Origin: Strigamia acuminata
Taxonomy: Eukaryota; Arthropoda; Chilopoda; Geophilomorpha; Linotaeniidae
Reading direction: 5' to 3'
Assembly (NCBI GenBank): GCA_949358305.1
Contig: OX442315.1
Span: 22,408,427-22,472,426 of the forward strand
DNA: 64,000 nt
In this document: positions 24,501-31,900 of the stretch, one piece after another
How positions within the stretch are numbered: the first letter of the stretch is position 1
Layout: every line of letters starts with the position of its first letter
Position numbers and translations under genes: made by a program
The notes under the pieces: generated by a model
What the model saw: the letters and a program-made list of their open reading frames with translations, nothing else
Database searches by the model: none
What the model was told of the DNA's origin: nothing

Positions 24501-26858
24501 TTCTAAAAACTTTTTCTAATTTTTAGGTCATTACTGCGAAAAGAAAATTAATTTCTGTTCTAAGGATTTCAACCCGTGCAAAAACGGAGCAACATGCGTC
24601 GATCATTTCACACATTACTCGTAAAATAATTTCCTTTATTAATTTTTTTTTCTAATTAAAAGTGAAATAATGTTTAGGTGCGCCTGCATAGAAGGATTTA
24701 CAGGCCAAAACTGCAGTGTCAACATTGACGACTGCTCGGATCACATGTGCCAGAACGGAGGCACTTGCATGGACAAAATCAATGGATACGTGTAAGTTTT
24801 TATTTTTTTATTTTTTTATTTTTTTCTAATAACATCTGACGGGCTTGAAATTAATGAACGTGACTAATAATTAATTAAAATTCAAGCTGCGAGTGTTCGG
24901 AAGACTTCGCAGGAGCCTTTTGTGAAATTACACCGATGGTCGCCATGTTGTATCCGCAAACAAGTCCGTGTCAAGATCATGACTGCAAAAATGGTGTTTG
25001 CTTTCAGCCTCCTGGGGCTGTGGACTATGTGTGTAAATGTGCACCCGGTTACCTCGGCAAGCGATGCGAACACTTGGCAAGTCTGAGTTTCAAGGACCCC
25101 ACGTCGTTTATAGAAATGCCGCCTTTGCCGACCAAACCCGACACCAACGTCACTTTGATTTTCGCGACAAGCCAAGAAAATGGCGTCGTTCTTTACAACG
25201 GGGAAAGCCAACATTTGGCCGTGGAATTGTTCAGAGGACGGTTACGGATCAGTTACGACGTAGGCAATTACCCAGTATCGACCATGTTCAGTTTTGAAAA
25301 GGTGGACGATGGCGCTTTCCACACTGTTGAATTATTAGCAGTGAAGAAGAATTTCACAATGCGAGTGGACAGTGGAATGGCGCGGTCGATTATCAATGAA
25401 GGACAACGGGAATATCTCGAATTGCGATCTTCGCTTTTCATAGGCGGCGTGGCACCGGAAGTTGCCAGCATTGCATGGAAGCAGTGGCATCTGAGAAACA
25501 CAACAAGTTTTAATGGTAAATTTCTATACATTTTTTTTTTAAATAAAAATTTGTTGCGATTTTTCGGAGAGATTAATTAAATATGGTAATTATCTGATTA
25601 AAAATGATAACTAGTTGGCTGCATATTTAGACATTTTTTTCTTTAAAACAAACCAGACAAAATTGAATCTCTGAGTCACTTACACAGGAAATTCTTGGCT
25701 GAGGTCGGCGCATGGAAAAAAATGGCGTCGATACTCGAATCATACACATTTCGCATGCATGGCCAAATCGAATTTACAATAAAAGCCAGAAGGGGGAAAG
25801 GAGAAGTATCGTTATGTTATGATACTTTTGAAATATGACTTTAAAGTATAATATAATTTTTATAACTGTATTTCCTTTTTTGAATGCATTTTTTGAAATA
25901 TATTGCAATCGTTTTCTTTTTATTGTCGTAATAACGTCGGATGGTTCCAAAAAGGAAGAAAGAATGTTTGTTTTGTTATTAAAAATGTCCATGGTCAACA
26001 ATAATAAGAATTTGCTCTATTGGCAATCTAATACCTCAACATTGATCGAATAGTGGTGAAATGTTAGATTTTTTTGCAGCGTAATAATAGAAAAAGAAAA
26101 TAAGAAAAGCATAAATATTAAGCCTACGTGCTTTATTATTATATGCGGGACATGCTAAAGAGAAAAAAAGTTTGTATTCAAATTGGCTCGAGAGAGTTAA
26201 ATAAGAGAGTAGTTTCTGTCAGGAGAAATTATTTGCGCAATTTGCAAACTCGGCGTTGTTTATGAGAGGGATTTTGAAGAATTATTTTTTGGTTTTTCTC
26301 ACAGGTTGCATGAAACACGTCTTCATAAATGGGAAATCGATTGACTTCAGTTTAATACCAAAACATAATAAAGTGACCTCAGGATGCCCAGCGTACGAAA
26401 ACCACGACCCTTGTCACGGTCACTTATGCAAGAAGGGTCAATGTATAGCTATCGATGCGAGCCAATACGAGTGCGAATGCCGCAGCGGTTGGGGAGGACC
26501 TTTCTGTGATCAAGGTAAGGCAAATTTATCTCAATTAATTAATTGATTTAAGTTAGTTTTAACGGTGGTGAGGGAATTGTAGATTGTAAATAATAGGTTT
26601 ATTGAGACTTTTCTTGTTAAACTTATTATTTAAGCGCCGACATGTCAAAAGGAACAGTACAGGGACTATTACGAAGAGAACGGTTGCAGATCTCGCAAGA
26701 TGATCAAGACTGCTAACTGTATTGGCGCTTGTGGTGATCATTGCTGCCGGCCTCGCAAGACTAAACGCCGCAAAGTGCGTTTACTGTGCGACAACGGACG
26801 CAGTTACACCAAGGACTTGGAAGTCATTCGCAAGTGTGGCTGCACAAAGAAGTGCTAA
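420..26858 (+). CDS. slit: Slit guidance ligand, 3' portion (D2 to C-terminal knot)
   Basis: This is a secreted ligand of Roundabout receptors that acts outside the cell in axon repulsion and migration. Coding exons: 420-564, 1896-1967, 2285-2356, 2487-2558, 3254-3325, 4566-4637, 12737-12900, 13013-13163, 13471-13545, 14205-14276, 14599-14670, 15332-15403, 15550-15621, 15942-16105, 16182-16320, 19843-19914, 20031-20102, 20854-20925, 20991-21062, 22151-22314, 22397-22613, 23134-23273, 24527-24620, 24678-24791, 24887-25515, 26305-26514, 26635-26858. They join into one open frame of 1187 residues plus TAA. Residues from the first full codon: D2 1-222, D3 223-448, D4 449-645, EGF1-6 about 646-895, laminin G about 896-1072, EGF7 about 1080-1111, cystine knot 1117-1187. 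Every junction is GT-AG. The order matches D2-D4, 6 EGF, LamG, 1 EGF and knot of invertebrate Slit. The first exon starts in phase 1, so the signal peptide and D1 must lie upstream. Identity is very secure. Exon ends come from splice consensus, family alignment from memory, and frame continuity. Confidence 0.97.
565..1895 (+). other. slit: slit intron, 1.3 kb
   Basis: GTAAGG donor and TTTTAG acceptor. I see no gene, hairpin or repeat beyond T runs and short chance ORFs. Confidence 0.85.
1896..1967 (+). CDS. slit: slit exon: D2 LRR 1
   Basis: This 72-nt, phase 2-2 exon encodes one 24-residue repeat beginning RLEQNQIT and ending KRLRRI. The LxxNxIxxV pattern is clear. The flanks are TTTTAG and GTAAGT. 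Confidence 0.95.
2285..2356 (+). CDS. slit: slit exon: D2 LRR 2
   Basis: This 72-nt, phase 2-2 exon reads [15 protein letters not shown] and onwards. It is the typical D2 repeat whose concave face is part of the Robo Ig1 contact surface in known Slit structures. Confidence 0.95.
2487..2558 (+). CDS. slit: slit exon: D2 LRR 3
   Basis: This 72-nt, phase 2-2 exon reads [15 protein letters not shown]. It is flanked by TTTGTAG and [14 protein letters not shown] is nearly invariant in Slit D2. Confidence 0.95.
2950..3138. mobile_element. 189-bp foldback element with SINE-like core
   Basis: The two ends are inverted copies. The outer 13 bases (ATCTAGAAAATTC and its complement) match perfectly, and the first 56 bases match at about 44 positions. 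The centre is GC-rich, with a GGCTCGG/CCGAGCC hairpin and a GGTTCGACTTC stretch like a tRNA B box. It lies in the intron between D2 LRR 3 and LRR 4. It is probably a non-autonomous DNA element, and I see no clear target duplication. Confidence 0.65.
3254..3325 (+). CDS. slit: slit exon: D2 LRR 4
   Basis: This 72-nt, phase 2-2 exon reads [18 protein letters not shown]. The LLNANKI motif is diagnostic for Slit D2. The intron before it carries the foldback element at 2950-3138. Confidence 0.95.
3326..4565 (+). other. slit: slit intron, 1.2 kb
   Basis: GTAAGT donor and TTTTCAG acceptor. It contains long A and T runs (about 3790-3840 and 4480-4560) and no recognisable gene. Confidence 0.85.
4566..4637 (+). 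CDS. slit: slit exon: D2 LRR 5
   Basis: This 72-nt, phase 2-2 exon reads [15 protein letters not shown]. It is followed by the longest intron of the gene in this window (4638-12736). Confidence 0.95.
6503..6544. repeat. (TA)n microsatellite
   Basis: Alternating TA flanks a central ACCGGT, followed by about 17 TA units. It is a simple repeat that is also self-complementary. Confidence 0.95.
8927..8946. repeat. (TTTC)n microsatellite
   Basis: About five tandem TTTC units lie in the 8.1 kb slit intron. Confidence 0.9.
12737..12900 (+). CDS. slit: slit exon: D2 LRR C-cap
   Basis: This 164-nt exon runs from phase 2 to phase 1. It encodes [20 protein letters not shown], then the TSGARC and FKC cysteines of the C-cap. 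It has the same length as the two other C-cap exons. KRIGQMK near its end matches the conserved D2 tail. Confidence 0.96.
13013..13163 (+). CDS. slit: slit exon: D3 LRR N-cap
   Basis: This 151-nt exon enters in phase 1 (TTACCAG) and leaves in phase 2 (GTACGT). It reads [13 protein letters not shown], then the N-cap cysteines [14 protein letters not shown]. The donor is one base off the usual GTAAGT but is fixed by frame and family alignment. Confidence 0.95.
13182..13426. mobile_element. MITE-like element, copy A
   Basis: A 245-bp element ends in inverted repeats of about 25 bp (AATACCGTATTTTA... and its complement, one mismatch). Internal palindromes are nested: TTTGTTACATT/AATGTAACAAA, and the inverted pair around CGTACG. 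A second copy lies in reverse orientation at 60975-61269 and matches over almost the whole length. It fills most of the 307-nt intron between the D3 N-cap and LRR 1. It has no coding capacity, so it would need a transposase in trans. Confidence 0.85.
13471..13545 (+). CDS. slit: slit exon: D3 LRR 1 (75 nt)
   Basis: This exon encodes [19 protein letters not shown]. It has 75 nt instead of 72, so this repeat is 25 residues long. Slits elsewhere also carry an extra residue here (x-x-G-I/L-F-K-K-L), so it is a retained family feature and not an indel error. Confidence 0.94.
13546..14204 (+). other. slit: slit intron, 659 nt
   Basis: No gene seen. There are A and T runs just before the acceptor (14150-14200). 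Confidence 0.85.
14205..14276 (+). CDS. slit: slit exon: D3 LRR 2
   Basis: This 72-nt, phase 2-2 exon reads [18 protein letters not shown]. The GAFHGA segment corresponds to GAFEGA in other Slits. Confidence 0.94.
14277..14598 (+). other. slit: slit intron, 322 nt
   Basis: AT-rich with no recognisable feature. Confidence 0.85.
14599..14670 (+). CDS. slit: slit exon: D3 LRR 3
   Basis: This 72-nt, phase 2-2 exon reads [18 protein letters not shown]. The acceptor is TTCGTCAG and the donor GTGAGT. Confidence 0.94.
14671..15331 (+). other. slit: slit intron, 661 nt
   Basis: AT-rich, with a short TG repeat near 14920-14940. No gene seen. Confidence 0.85.
15332..15403 (+). CDS. slit: slit exon: D3 LRR 4
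   Basis: This 72-nt, phase 2-2 exon reads [18 protein letters not shown]. It corresponds to the MLRSNRI repeat of D3. Confidence 0.94.
15550..15621 (+). CDS. slit: slit exon: D3 LRR 5
   Basis: This 72-nt, phase 2-2 exon reads [18 protein letters not shown]. It follows a 146-nt intron. Confidence 0.95.
15622..15941 (+). other. slit: slit intron, 320 nt
   Basis: AT-rich, with no recognisable feature. The acceptor ATTATACAG lacks a strong pyrimidine tract. Confidence 0.85.
15942..16105 (+). CDS. slit: slit exon: D3 LRR C-cap
   Basis: This 164-nt exon runs from phase 2 to phase 1. It reads [20 protein letters not shown], then TGNPRC and DFKCD. DIPIQDI matches the conserved D3 tail. A 76-nt intron follows. 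Confidence 0.96.
16182..16320 (+). CDS. slit: slit exon: D4 LRR N-cap
   Basis: This 139-nt exon enters in phase 1 and leaves in phase 2. It reads [15 protein letters not shown], then [14 protein letters not shown]. It is a few codons shorter than the D2 and D3 N-cap exons, through a shorter linker. Confidence 0.95.
16321..19842 (+). other. slit: slit intron, 3.5 kb
   Basis: This intron lies between the D4 N-cap and D4 LRR 1. Overlapping ORFs on both strands at 17429-17833 and 17450-18047 have no recognisable domains and look like chance. No RNA gene or repeat family was seen. Confidence 0.8.
19843..19914 (+). CDS. slit: slit exon: D4 LRR 1
   Basis: This 72-nt, phase 2-2 exon reads [18 protein letters not shown]. 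It corresponds to YLxxNxF/I in D4 and follows a 3.5 kb intron. Confidence 0.93.
20031..20102 (+). CDS. slit: slit exon: D4 LRR 2
   Basis: This 72-nt, phase 2-2 exon reads [33 protein letters not shown] is highly conserved in Slit D4. Confidence 0.96.
20182..20759. mobile_element. Foldback (MITE-like) element with long central hairpin
   Basis: The probable ends are 20182-20195 and 20746-20759, inverted copies around GGAGTAAGGAA with one mismatch. The centre is a large imperfect palindrome, with arms of about 61 nt at 20385-20445 and 20458-20518 and a 12-nt loop. Weaker pairing continues outwards. It makes up most of the 751-nt intron between D4 LRR 2 and LRR 3. The hairpin is certain; the outer limits are inferred. 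Confidence 0.65.
20385..20518. repeat. Inverted repeat, about 61-bp arms
   Basis: The left arm contains GGAATTGTGCAGG and GAGCAGTTAGAGATT. The right arm carries their complements in reverse order. A 12-nt loop separates them. The pairing is strong enough to fold in RNA or single-stranded DNA. Confidence 0.92.
20854..20925 (+). CDS. slit: slit exon: D4 LRR 3
   Basis: This 72-nt, phase 2-2 exon reads [18 protein letters not shown]. The donor is GTTAGT, weaker than the others, but frame and the SYNKLQC motif fix it. A 65-nt intron follows. Confidence 0.94.
20991..21062 (+). CDS. slit: slit exon: D4 LRR 4
   Basis: This 72-nt, phase 2-2 exon reads [23 protein letters not shown] and PEGSF are D4 hallmarks. 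In known Slits, D4 mediates dimerisation and heparan-sulphate binding. Confidence 0.96.
21063..22150 (+). other. slit: slit intron, 1.1 kb
   Basis: No gene or repeat recognised. A 65-codon chance ORF lies at 21790-21987. There is a strong T tract before the acceptor. Confidence 0.85.
22151..22314 (+). CDS. slit: slit exon: D4 LRR C-cap
   Basis: This 164-nt exon runs from phase 2 to phase 1. It reads [20 protein letters not shown], then [10 protein letters not shown] and [13 protein letters not shown] and EPGIA are nearly invariant D4 text. Confidence 0.97.
22397..22613 (+). CDS. slit: slit exon: EGF1 and most of EGF2
   Basis: This 217-nt exon enters in phase 1 and leaves in phase 2. EGF1 runs [15 protein letters not shown] to [12 protein letters not shown]2 starts with [14 protein letters not shown] and breaks at EEGRF|S before its last cysteines. 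DACYG-PC and EEGRF match Slit EGF2 in other arthropods. Confidence 0.96.
22614..23133 (+). other. slit: slit intron, 520 nt
   Basis: A short TA repeat lies at about 23097-23111. Otherwise there is nothing recognisable. Confidence 0.85.
23134..23273 (+). CDS. slit: slit exon: end of EGF2 and most of EGF3
   Basis: This 140-nt exon reads [13 protein letters not shown], which closes EGF2. It continues with EGF3, [16 protein letters not shown] to CQAGYTG, ending at G|GTGAGT in phase 1. The EGF3 terminal cysteine is on the next exon. Confidence 0.95.
23274..24526 (+). other. slit: slit intron, 1.25 kb
   Basis: There is a long A homopolymer at about 24031-24052. No gene or structured repeat was recognised. 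Confidence 0.85.
24527..24620 (+). CDS. slit: slit exon: EGF3 end and EGF4 start
   Basis: This 94-nt exon reads [20 protein letters not shown], then [12 protein letters not shown]. The VDHFTHYSC block is characteristic of Slit EGF4. The donor TC|GTAAAA is weak and the following intron is only 57 nt. Confidence 0.95.
24678..24791 (+). CDS. slit: slit exon: EGF4 end and EGF5 start
   Basis: This 114-nt exon reads [12 protein letters not shown] (end of EGF4), then [20 protein letters not shown], a calcium-binding type EGF5, to GYV. It is in frame with both neighbours. Confidence 0.95.
24887..25515 (+). CDS. slit: slit exon: EGF5 end, processing region, EGF6, most of LamG
   Basis: This 629-nt exon is the largest in the window. 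It closes EGF5 ([13 protein letters not shown]), then has the MLYPQTSPC segment (24942-24974) where Slits are cleaved just before TSPC. EGF6 follows ([13 protein letters not shown] to GYLGKRCEH). Most of the laminin-G domain comes next, with [44 protein letters not shown] and LFIGG. The acceptor is TTCAAG with little pyrimidine tract, but frame and family alignment leave no alternative. Confidence 0.96.
25516..26304 (+). other. slit: slit intron, 789 nt
   Basis: This interrupts the laminin-G domain. It is AT-rich with no recognisable feature. Confidence 0.85.
26305..26514 (+). CDS. slit: slit exon: LamG end and EGF7
   Basis: This 210-nt exon reads [17 protein letters not shown] to SGC, closing laminin G. 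A short linker follows, then EGF7 ([26 protein letters not shown]). The linker lacks the long acidic insert seen in Drosophila Slit. Phase is 1 to 1. Confidence 0.95.
26635..26858 (+). CDS. slit: slit terminal exon: C-terminal cystine knot and stop
   Basis: This exon contains 224 coding nt. It reads [20 protein letters not shown], then [21 protein letters not shown] and KCGCTKKC-stop. Ten cysteines match the CTCK fold of Slit. The acceptor TTTAAG is weak. The stop is TAA, followed directly by an in-frame TGA. Confidence 0.97.
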
Positions 26859-28130
26859 TGAATAATAAACACTTGAACTTGGAATAACAACTTACAAATA
26901 ATAATAAACAAACTACAAACTCTTAAACCAGCTTTCTACCAATTTCTATTTTCATTTTATTTTATTTTTTGAGTTGAATATGTTGCGATATGCAGAGAAA
27001 TTGATGACGTAACGGTCGAATTAGGGACGATATTTGGTGTTTTCTTACAGCTGTGCTCTTCAAGTTTGTTCTTCATCTGAAGCAAGTGTTTGCAAAGTGT
27101 TTGTGACGTGTTATGAGCAGAGTGACGAGGGGAGATTTCTTCCTCTCTTTATGATATTGTATGGGCAGTATCTTTTTGAGACATAAAAATAACAATGAAC
27201 CGAACTAACAAAAAATATTTAAGTTAAAAAACAAATAAAATTTGAGTATCAAGAATTACTTTTCCCACTTTAATTACTTTTCAAAAAAAAAATGAAAATA
27301 AAAATAAATAAATAAAAAATATTGTAATTACGTGAAGCTTTTTATTTTGACTGCACTGTCATCATAAATAAAATTCTAAAAAAAAAAAAAATAATTAATA
27401 TTGTATTTCAGTGCAAAATTGATAAAGTAGGGTGAGTCAATGTTTTTATTTCTGCTGATTTGTAAATACAGCAGATGTTTGTTGACAGTAAGTAAGTTGT
27501 AGACGTAAGTTTTTTGGAAAACAATTATTTAAGTGGCTCACGTACATAGTTAATTTTGTTTGCGAAGAAAAACACAATATTTAATACTTTGCAGTACAAA
27601 TTATTATTTTTTTTTGTTTGGAAAATGGTTTAAATTAATTTTAGTCAATTGTAATATGTGAAGCATATCAATGAATATTTTTTTGATAATTTAATTTAAT
27701 TAAATAGACATATTTATCTGATTTTTCCATGATCAATCATGGTGTCGTGAATACTCAGAAATGTTGAAGGAGTCTGCATAAATTACAAACCTACAGTTGA
27801 TTGCAGCTAAATGCATTTGTACAGTCAAGTGAAATCCAATCATTATTAAAACAAAATGGCTTAAATTTTTTTATTTGACAAAATATAATATGAATTTTTC
27901 ATGTAAATAATAAAATTGTTTATTAAGCATATATTGATTATACATACGACTAGATTTGATTTTTAAAGTATTTTCATTTTTTTTCACACAAAGTAATAAA
28001 ACAAGTTTTTTTAGTGAAATATTTTCGATTTTTAACACTTTTTTAATGGTAAAGAGAAAAAAAAAGGCAATTTATTTATTTATTTTTTGATAAAAACGTT
28101 GCCAAGAAATGTGGCCATTTGTATAGAATG
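26859..28130. other. slit 3' UTR and downstream flank
   Basis: Strongly AT-rich, with poly(A)-signal copies in the first 520 bases and A runs near 27280-27390. No coding sequence seen. Confidence 0.75.
26864..26908 (+). terminator. Candidate slit poly(A) signals
   Basis: AATAAA occurs at 26864-26869, six bases after the stop, and again at 26903-26908. The second is followed by a T-rich stretch (about 26945-26975), as expected downstream of a cleavage site. Further AATAAA copies at 27234-27239, 27299-27320 and 27367-27372 could give a longer 3' UTR. Sequence alone cannot choose. Confidence 0.6.
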
Positions 28131-28136
28131 TTGAAA

Positions 28137-28910
28137 TCAATTTCCCTCGACGACTTGTTCCGGACTAGGGCTTATCAAACGAGATCCCGGGATCTAGGGT
28201 GAAAATATGCAACTCACAATCCTGGGATAATAATCTTATTTCCTGGAACTTTACTGCAAAATCTTTAGAAATTATTGTTTAAATTTACATAAGAAATTAA
28301 TTATTTCAAATTATGTTTTTGTTGCAATATAGCAGATTGTTTATGGAGCTATACAGTTTGTCTGATCCCATCAGTTTCAGTAGCGCCAGTCATGACATTG
28401 TGACTCGCCAGTGCATCACAGTCGCTCTAGTCACAGCCACAGCAGAAAACATGTTTTGATGGTTTGGTTGATTGGTGTAACATATTTTCTTTCTTATTGT
28501 ACAAACTATGATTAAATATCAGTCAATTAATTCTTCACACCGTGGTTACCGTAATTAAATGTTGTGTTTTCAAGCGAGTTAAAGTGAAAATAAGAAATGT
28601 GTTTGTATGTTTTAAACAAATTCCGTTGTTGTTCTTTCTTTATTTACATCATCTTTATTTTTTCCGGGATACAGGGATTTTTTTCAGTTTACTCCGGGGT
28701 TTCTGGAATGGAAGAAACCACGGGAAATGATAAGCCCTGTTCCGGACATAAAGAATTTAAAAAAAAATAATTGTTATCTCATTTGAAATGAATGGAAATT
28801 GTCAGATTTTCAAAATGATATGTTAGACAGGAACATACACATACCAATCATTAAATTTGTGTATTGTGTCATTTGTGTACGACCATTTAATGATCCGTCG
28901 AGGGAAATTT
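28137..28910. mobile_element. Nested inverted-repeat element
   Basis: An inner pair of 19-bp inverted repeats (28159-28177 and 28728-28746, 17 of 19 matching) begins TCCGGA and contains AGGGCTTATCA. An outer pair of 14 bp (AATTTCCCTCGACG at about 28139 and its complement near 28895-28908) lies outside it. A perfect 14-bp palindrome, AGATCCCGGGATCT, is at 28182-28195. No transposase is encoded. It is probably a non-autonomous DNA transposon, possibly one element inserted beside or into another. Confidence 0.55.
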
Positions 28911-31900
28911 ATTCCTCACATAATTTCCACAAAACATATTAAAATTGTCATTCCGTTTATTTCTACGAGAAGCGGAATTTTATCTGTCATAGTGGAAGTG
29001 GCAGCAAAGTTCTAAATGGTAAAATATAAACAATGCTATAAAACGTCAAGATTTCGTGACTGGTCAAACTTTAAAACCTTCACTCTTATTTATAATAACC
29101 TATTAACAAAATATTCCATTGTTTTACAGTCTTTCAGAAAAGCATTATTGCGTATTTTTCAAGCAAGAGCTCGTCAGCGTGACCTTTGGTCTGCGTTCGG
29201 AATTTTGATGCCGAATTCAAACTGTATTTCGTTCTGCACGCACACAAACGAGAAATAATGAATTTTTTTCAGTAGAAACAACAGCTAATATCTTTTTTTT
29301 TATTTTGTTCTGCAAAGTATTTGAATTTTGCATCAAGATCCGGGTGCTTTTAGAATATTAAAAGCGATTTTGTAGATTTTAAATTGGGATATGATTGATA
29401 AAATGTGATGGTGCAATTTTCCAATGAGTACCAGCAGATGTCTCAACTGTCCCATTTTAAAATTTCACAACTGAAATAAAAATTGCACAACTCAGATAAT
29501 AGCGATTACATTATTTACTACACTATAAAACGTGGTCATAAAGTGATACGACAGCAGAAAATAATACATTTTCCAGCATGGTTGAAATAGTTTAAAAGTA
29601 ATTGCTAAAATGTCTTAATATTAAAAATTAATAGATTTTTTTAATGTAAAACAAATTGGAAAACTTTCTCTTCTGTTACATATTCACATAAAACCATATG
29701 TAAACTAGTAACAATAGCTTTAGCAACCCACTCAGCCGTTAATAAACAGTGAGTGGACTTGCTTTCGTTCCTTGGGACCTAACTCTTGGCCCAGCTCTGC
29801 TCCATGCTCATGAAGTTGGATTACTATCCATACTGAATATTCGGTATTAAAATTTAACATTTTCATTCCACTAACTAAACAGTGCAGTTGCGTTGGACCT
29901 TTTTGCCAAAGTGAAACACGATTTTGTAAGTGAATTTTTCATTTGTGGCAGTTATGACTGTGATGTTTAACTTAATTGCTGTGGGACATTGGGAATTGGC
30001 TTCTAGAAATGATTCAATCCATCTAAACTTCACTTCAGAGTTTTGGATTTTCAGGGCGAGGGAATTGAGATTTATTAGCTTAATTTTCAATTAAATTATC
30101 AAGCCGGAGGATCTTATCAATCAATTGCAGGAGCTTGCAATCGACTTTCCCGGAACAAATTATAGAAAAAGATTGGTTCTTTTATTATTATTTTATCTAG
30201 CTGAAATTTATTGATTTCACTGTAGCCGATACATTATTAATTTGACTATCACTAAGTATGTCCAATCAAGCTGCCAAGCATAAAAAAAAGTCTTTGTGGA
30301 GCGAGTATATATTGAACATACAAGGTTTGGCACTCTTGTCTCCCTCCATCAATCTACTTTTCTTTTTGCAGACTTGCTAGCTTTCACCTTACTCAACCAT
30401 CCAACGAAACATTAACCACTGATGAGAAAAATCGCTTTTCAAATAGGATTTTCTTCTCATAAATCGAAGAAAAAAAAATCTTTCATTCCCAATTCCCAAC
30501 TGCAATACGTGCAATTGATAGGTCTTGCTCGCGGATTAAATATGCAATAAATTCTTGAGTACTTTGGACGGTTGCTTGACGAAATTTATAACGAAAGAAT
30601 AAGAAACTGTAAATTTCATTGTTGAACTTACCCATTGCAAACCTAATTTCTTTTCTTGCCTATTTCTTATTTGATTTTCACCAATAAAGGGCGAAAAACG
30701 AGCCAGGCTTAAATAAATTAACTTAATTCTTGGTATATATTTTATATTTTTTTAGTAAATTGGGTGGGAACTATTTGAGTTTATTTTTATTGTCAGCAAC
30801 GCTTAGATAATCGATACAAAAGTTGTCTCGCGCGTTTTATGCTCGAGCTGGAACTTGGAATGCCCTTTCCTTTGCTAGAAAAGTGACAGCATTAAAGTGT
30901 TTTTTATTAGTTCACTAGCAGATGTGTGACAGTGATGTTGTTGAGTGCTGAGAAGAAAAAAGACAGGTAGGAAAAAATATATATATACGTCTTTTTATTG
31001 GGACATTGATTTCTCTCGAGTGTAGAAATAAAACTTTCAATATATTTCTTTACTTCTTTTCTTATTCTTACGATAAAAAAATTAAAAGCTGAATGAATCA
31101 TTGCACATATAAACTTTAATCGCACCATTCAAGATTAGTTAGTTATGAAGAGGAGGAGAATTTGCAAGTTACAAATGAGTTGGAATTGTATTAAATTATG
31201 AGCTGGTGGTCAGCTGGTAAGCTTCACCTGTGTGGTGATGGTGCCACAAGCAATTTATAATGCGGTAAACAAACATTTGGGTCTATGGAACATCTGCCGT
31301 CGAACTGGCAGTGGTGGATATTAGAGAACTATTAATCTAATATAGTGCACATTTGGTAAACGCGCATTGTGTCTGTCTTGAGTTTTAAGTGATTTATGCT
31401 GCAGACTCAACGCCAAAAGCCAAAAAGATAAAAGCGAGGCCAAAACACAGGTCAGGATGCTAATTTCCGCCTCTATTTATCCCTGTTATTGATGTGTTTA
31501 GCAATCTCACATCATAGGTGTGAGAATTAAAAGTTATTTCGATGTGTTTGGACCAGCTGCAGGCTTGACTTGGAACTTTACCGTTCGTAAGCTACAGTTG
31601 TAAATAAAGAATGCCAGGTGCAGGTGTCTTGGTAAAAGTTTACTGCTAGAAGTGATGTCGATGGTAACATGAGCAGCTGGGGAGGTAAAGTTGATGAGAT
31701 AAACGACCTTTTTCAAAGTTTAAAGGAAAAAAAAATCAATTTCTTTCTCTGGAGCTTATTCTTGTTAATGTTTGTAGATCTAGTGTGATTTAATAATAGA
31801 TTCAATCGATGTAATGCATACGGAAAGTAGGAAAAATGAAGAATTTATTCAGAGTGCACGTATTGGGTGTTTATATATTTATTTGTTGGGTAATGAAGGA

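Noticed and set aside
25037-25531. ORFs in other frames across the large slit exon.
   Set aside because: They are shadows of the laminin-G and EGF6 coding frame, which is unambiguous.
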